A DNA stretch of 29,837 nucleotides from assembly GCA_028717105.1 (NCBI GenBank), contig JAQUOM010000005.1, positions 1 through 29,837 of the forward strand, written 5' to 3'. The notes under the pieces were generated by a model. The model ran no database searches, was not told the origin of the DNA, and was given only the letters and a program-made list of their open reading frames with translations. Positions 27,769 to 29,837 of the stretch are shown piece after piece. Both the position numbers and the translations under genes were made by a program. The stretch's first letter is position 1. The number at the start of each line of letters is the position of its first letter. The DNA comes from Candidatus Omnitrophota bacterium. GTDB taxonomy: Bacteria > Omnitrophota > Gorgyraeia > Velamenicoccales > Velamenicoccaceae.

Positions 27769-27981
27769 ATGTCTTACGTGCCACTGGAACGCCTTATTGA
27801 TAAAAGCAACGGCAGCATGTTCAAGCTGGTGATCATGGTCTCGAAAAGAGCCCTCGAATTGGCCGAGGGTGCGCCGAAGCTGATGGATGCGCCGCCAGAG
27901 ATAAAAGTGACGACTTTGGCCATGCAGGAGATCGCGAACAATCTGGTGGAGTTCGGAAAGTCCCGCCAAAAGGCGGAATAG
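27769..27981 (+). CDS. rpoZ: RNA polymerase omega subunit
   Basis: A 70-aa omega subunit that helps assemble the RNA polymerase core by binding beta-prime. Conserved parts are N-G-S-M-F-K-L-V-I-M-V-S-K-R-A-L-E-L and the T-L-A-M-Q-E-I-A region after a Pro-rich link. The common start pattern V-x-x-L-L is read here as V-P-L-E-R-L-I-D-K. AAGGAGG lies 6 bases before the ATG, a strong ribosome site. It is placed between gmk and coaC as in the standard gmk-rpoZ-coaBC cluster. The length is within the normal range of 60-90 residues. Confidence 0.92.
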   Translation: MSYVPLERLIDKSNGSMFKLVIMVSKRALELAEGAPKLMDAPPEIKVTTLAMQEIANNLVEFGKSRQKAE

Positions 27982-27996
27982 AAATCCGCAAAGAAG

Positions 27997-28545
27997 ATGA
28001 AACAGGCGAAGAATATTGTTCTGGGTGTGACGGGAAGTATCGCGGCTTTTAAGGCAGCCGAGATCGCGAGCTGTCTTGCGAAGGCGGGCGCGTGCGTCCA
28101 TGTGGTCATGACCAGGGAAGCGGAGGCGTTTATCACGCCGTTGACCCTGCAGATACTTTCAAGCAATAAGGTGCATCGGGGGATGTTCGACATGCCCGAG
28201 AGCTGGGACGTCGAACATGTTGCTTTGGCCGATCTGGCGGACCTTGTCGTGGTCGCGCCGGCAACGGCGAACATTATCGGCAAGCTGGCCGCGGGGATAT
28301 GTGATGATTTTTTGACCTGTATTGTGACGGCAACGCGCGCGCCGGTCTTGCTTGCTCCGGCGATGAATGAAGGAATGTACCGGCACGAGGTCGTGCAGGA
28401 AAACATCGCAAAACTCAAGAAGATCGGTTATGCGATGATTGGTCCTGAAAAAGGCCGGCTGGCCTGCGGTTCCGAAGGGCTGGGACGGATGAGCGCGCCG
28501 CAAAAGATCACGGCTGAAGTCCTGCGCCTCCTGAAATTAAAATAA
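27997..28545 (+). CDS. coaC: Phosphopantothenoylcysteine decarboxylase (CoaC flavoprotein only)
   Basis: A 182-aa HFCD flavoprotein that decarboxylates 4'-phosphopantothenoylcysteine in coenzyme A synthesis. It shows G-V-T-G-S-I-A-A-F-K-A near the start, the catalytic His in V-E-H-V-A-L-A, P-A-T-A-N-I-I-G-K-L-A-A-G-I-C-D-D-F, P-A-M-N-E-G-M-Y and the substrate-binding G-R-L-A-C-G-S-E-G-L-G-R. In most bacteria this domain is fused to the CoaB synthetase to give a 400-aa CoaBC. Here the frame ends after the CoaC domain and the next base begins tRNA-Cys, so CoaB must be encoded elsewhere or the step is done differently. The rpoZ-coaC gap is 15 bases. Confidence 0.9.
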   Translation: MKQAKNIVLGVTGSIAAFKAAEIASCLAKAGACVHVVMTREAEAFITPLTLQILSSNKVHRGMFDMPESWDVEHVALADLADLVVVAPATANIIGKLAAGICDDFLTCIVTATRAPVLLAPAMNEGMYRHEVVQENIAKLKKIGYAMIGPEKGRLACGSEGLGRMSAPQKITAEVLRLLKLK

Positions 28546-28546
28546 T

Positions 28547-28622
28547 GGCGCGATAGCCAAGCGGCTAAGGCGGGAGTCTGCAAAACTCCTATGCGTCGGT
28601 TCAATTCCGACTCGCGCCTCCA
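28547..28622 (+). tRNA. tRNA-Cys (anticodon GCA)
   Basis: Acceptor GGCGCGA/TCGCGCC, D-arm TAGCCAAGCGGCTAA, anticodon stem GGAGT/ACTCC with loop CTGCAAA, and T-arm CGTCGGTTCAATTCCGACT. The CCA is encoded (28620-28622). It starts one base after the coaC stop, so it may be co-transcribed with the operon. A 16-bp palindrome, CATTTTTATAAAAATG (28621-28636), begins inside the CCA. Confidence 0.95.
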
Positions 28623-28818
28623 TTTTTATAAAAATGCCCCCCAAGAGAAAAGGCTTAACAATTGAGGGGCCGGATCTTCGGCGTTTAGCTGAAGCGATTG
28701 CGAGCGGCGGTTGTTTGTCTTCCGACGGAAGGCGCATGGATATGACATCTGTCGGGAAGAAATTTTTATGTTTTTCTTTTATCGACAGGATGGATTGACG
28801 GAGATGATTCTATAGAAA

Positions 28819-28902
28819 GCCGGGGTGGCGAAATTGGCAAACGCACGGGACTTAAAATCCCGCGGCCGCAAGGTCTTGAGGGTCCGAGTCCCTCCCTCGG
28901 CA
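28819..28902 (+). tRNA. tRNA-Leu (anticodon TAA)
   Basis: A class II tRNA of 84 bases: acceptor GCCGGGG/CCTCGGC, anticodon stem CGGGA/TCCCG with loop CTTAAAA, and a long variable arm. No CCA is encoded. The T-loop reads TCCGAGT, with C where nearly all tRNAs have T at position 55. Confidence 0.9.
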
Positions 28903-28975
28903 TTTAGCGTAGATACAGAGCTAATGGCAAAAATGACCTCCAGGCTGTTATCCATAAGCCATTCGCTATCTGCAA

Positions 28976-28992
28976 ATTTCGGGCGCGTAGCT
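28976..28992 (+). repeat. Duplicated 5' end of tRNA-Val
   Basis: ATTTCGGGCGCGTAGCT is identical to 29081-29097, which spans 5 bases upstream and the first 12 bases of tRNA-Val, 105 bases further on. The copy does not continue into a tRNA: a different hairpin (TCCCGAC/GTCGGGA) follows. Confidence 0.7.
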
Positions 28993-29085
28993 TCCCGACG
29001 CTCACGTGTGTTCGGTCGGGATAATTGGGATTCCCAGCCGCGGCCGTCGCATATCTGGTCTGATGGTTTTTGATAACTCGATTTC

Positions 29086-29159
29086 GGGCGCGTAGCTCAG
29101 TTGGTTAGAGTACTTCCTTGACATGGAAGGGGTCACAGGTTCGAGTCCTGTCGCGCCCA
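29086..29159 (+). tRNA. tRNA-Val (anticodon GAC)
   Basis: Acceptor GGGCGCG/CGCGCCC, D-arm GCTCAGTTGGTTAGAG, anticodon stem CTTCC/GGAAG with loop TTGACAT, and T-arm CACAGGTTCGAGTCCTGT. The discriminator is A and no CCA is encoded. Confidence 0.95.
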
Positions 29160-29162
29160 CGA

Positions 29163-29181
29163 GATTTTGCGGAGCAAAATC
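29163..29181. repeat. Palindrome just after tRNA-Val
   Basis: GATTTTGC, GGA, GCAAAATC: 8-bp arms with a 3-base loop, 4 bases beyond the tRNA. It is followed by a larger GC-rich inverted repeat (GTCCC..CGGC / GCCG..GGGAC, 29184-29216). It may act as a terminator or processing signal. A similar sequence, CTGCGGAGCAAA, occurs beside tRNA-Glu (11651-11662). Confidence 0.5.
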
Positions 29182-29382
29182 GAGTCCCGAGCGGCCGGCG
29201 AAAGGGCGCAGCTGCCGCGAGGGACGGATCATATCGCCACGGGGCCGAAGGCCCGCAGACACATAGTTTCTGGGTCGGGGAAAGAAAACCGCCTCTGGTG
29301 AAATGTGTCCCGGCCCGACGGCATCTTCATCTCAAAAAGGTAAAATAGCCGCCGGCACCGCTGCGGTTGCTGGGATAAAATC

Positions 29383-29837
29383 ATGGATTTAGCAATCCTT
29401 CGACATAGCTGTTCGCACATCATGGCCCAGGCCGTCAAGTCCTTGTGGCCGGAGGCCAAGCTCGGCATCGGCCCGTCGATCGAAGACGGATTTTATTACG
29501 ACTTCGACAAGACAGAGCCGTTTGCGCCGGAGGACTTAGAGAAGATCGAAGCCAAAATGAGAGAGCTCATTGCGGCTGATCTGCCTTTTATCCGCGAAGA
29601 ATTAAGCAAGGGCGAGGCGCGGGAACTTTTCGGCAGGCTGGGCGAGGCCTATAAGCTGGAATTGATCGACGCCATTCCCGACGAGAAAGTTTCGATCTAC
29701 CGGACAGGCAAGGACTTCATCGACCTTTGCCGCGGCCCGCATGTGGCGCGGACGTCGGAGGTCAAGGCCTTTAAGCTTTTGTCGATCGCCGGCGCGTATT
29801 GGCATGGGATCGAAACCAATCCCATGCTCCAGAGGAT
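29383..29837 (+). CDS. thrS: Threonyl-tRNA synthetase lacking the TGS domain (3' end cut)
   Basis: The first 151 residues of ThrRS are in the window. They start at L-A-I-L-R-H-S-C-S-H-I-M-A-Q-A-V, the editing-domain motif H-S-x-x-H, continue with I-G-P-S-I-E-D-G-F-Y-Y-D-F-D and D-L-C-R-G-P-H-V (catalytic editing Cys), and end at G-A-Y-W-H-G and M-L-Q-R. Most bacterial ThrRS begin with a TGS domain of about 60 residues; here an in-frame TAA at 29341, 42 bases before the ATG, excludes it. GGGA lies 7 bases before the start. The enzyme charges tRNA-Thr; the catalytic core lies outside the window. Confidence 0.93.
   Translation, partial: MDLAILRHSCSHIMAQAVKSLWPEAKLGIGPSIEDGFYYDFDKTEPFAPEDLEKIEAKMRELIAADLPFIREELSKGEARELFGRLGEAYKLELIDAIPDEKVSIYRTGKDFIDLCRGPHVARTSEVKAFKLLSIAGAYWHGIETNPMLQR

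Noticed and set aside
28537..28737. Minus-strand frame across tRNA-Cys ending A-R-V-G-I-E-P-T-H-R-S-F-A-D
   Set aside because: It is the antisense of the tRNA-Cys gene, a well-known kind of false protein prediction.
28634..28798. Plus-strand 54-codon frame (M-P-P-K-R-K-G-L-T-I) between tRNA-Cys and tRNA-Leu
   Set aside because: No ribosome site, no family resemblance, and its ATG lies within the 16-bp palindrome after tRNA-Cys. It cannot be excluded, but it is not supported.
29002..29262. Minus-strand frame across tRNA-Val with G-A-T-G-L-E-P-V-T-P-S
   Set aside because: Antisense of the tRNA-Val gene and flanks; the same recurring artefact.

Overview
The window looks like the chromosomal replication origin region of a GC-moderate, Gram-negative-type bacterium, probably from an uncultured lineage. 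The large set of short pilins with a G-Q-x-x-x-E-Y processing motif, a Tad/Flp-type machine and a rearranged origin region are what I would expect of Candidatus Omnitrophota or a nearby PVC-group lineage. That placement is inference from gene content, not from a marker tree. Two replication-linked blocks diverge from oriC (about 20920-21285). Everything to the left is read on the minus strand and everything to the right on the plus strand.

Left end (1-2700, minus): a promoter, a 5' leader with a possible attenuator hairpin, and eight consecutive small pilin-like genes, several with near-perfect Shine-Dalgarno sites. Next come a degenerate DDE-transposase-like gene (2793-4355) and a DUF192 gene with its own promoter (4417-4980).

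Tad/Flp secretion block (5292-11074, minus): a lipoprotein parvulin (PpiC type), CpaB, a CpaC secretin that carries a TonB-type C-terminal domain, and a single polypeptide joining a CpaE/TadZ ATPase to the CpaF/TadA motor ATPase. TadB, TadC and the prepilin peptidase are not in the window. The pilin genes nearby are the obvious substrates.

Replication block (11569-20919, minus): tRNA-Glu(CTC), gyrA, a polytopic membrane protein, gyrB, dciA (DUF721), dnaN and dnaA. recF is absent from its usual place. oriC has two DnaA boxes, lying between the dnaA promoter and the dnaA start.

Right side (21286-29837, plus): an apparently leaderless rpmH, yidD, yidC and a stand-alone Jag_N protein (no rnpA, and no KH/R3H domains). 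Then come two parS sites, a LAGLIDADG homing endonuclease gene placed exactly between parS and parA, then parA, parB, ndk, yicC, gmk, rpoZ and a CoaC-only flavoprotein. The segment ends with tRNA-Cys, tRNA-Leu, tRNA-Val and the start of a TGS-less thrS.

The most unusual items are the homing endonuclease wedged into the parS-parA junction, the secretin-TonB fusion, the CpaE-CpaF fusion, the pilin array with its leader hairpins, and the altered Walker A motif of DnaA.
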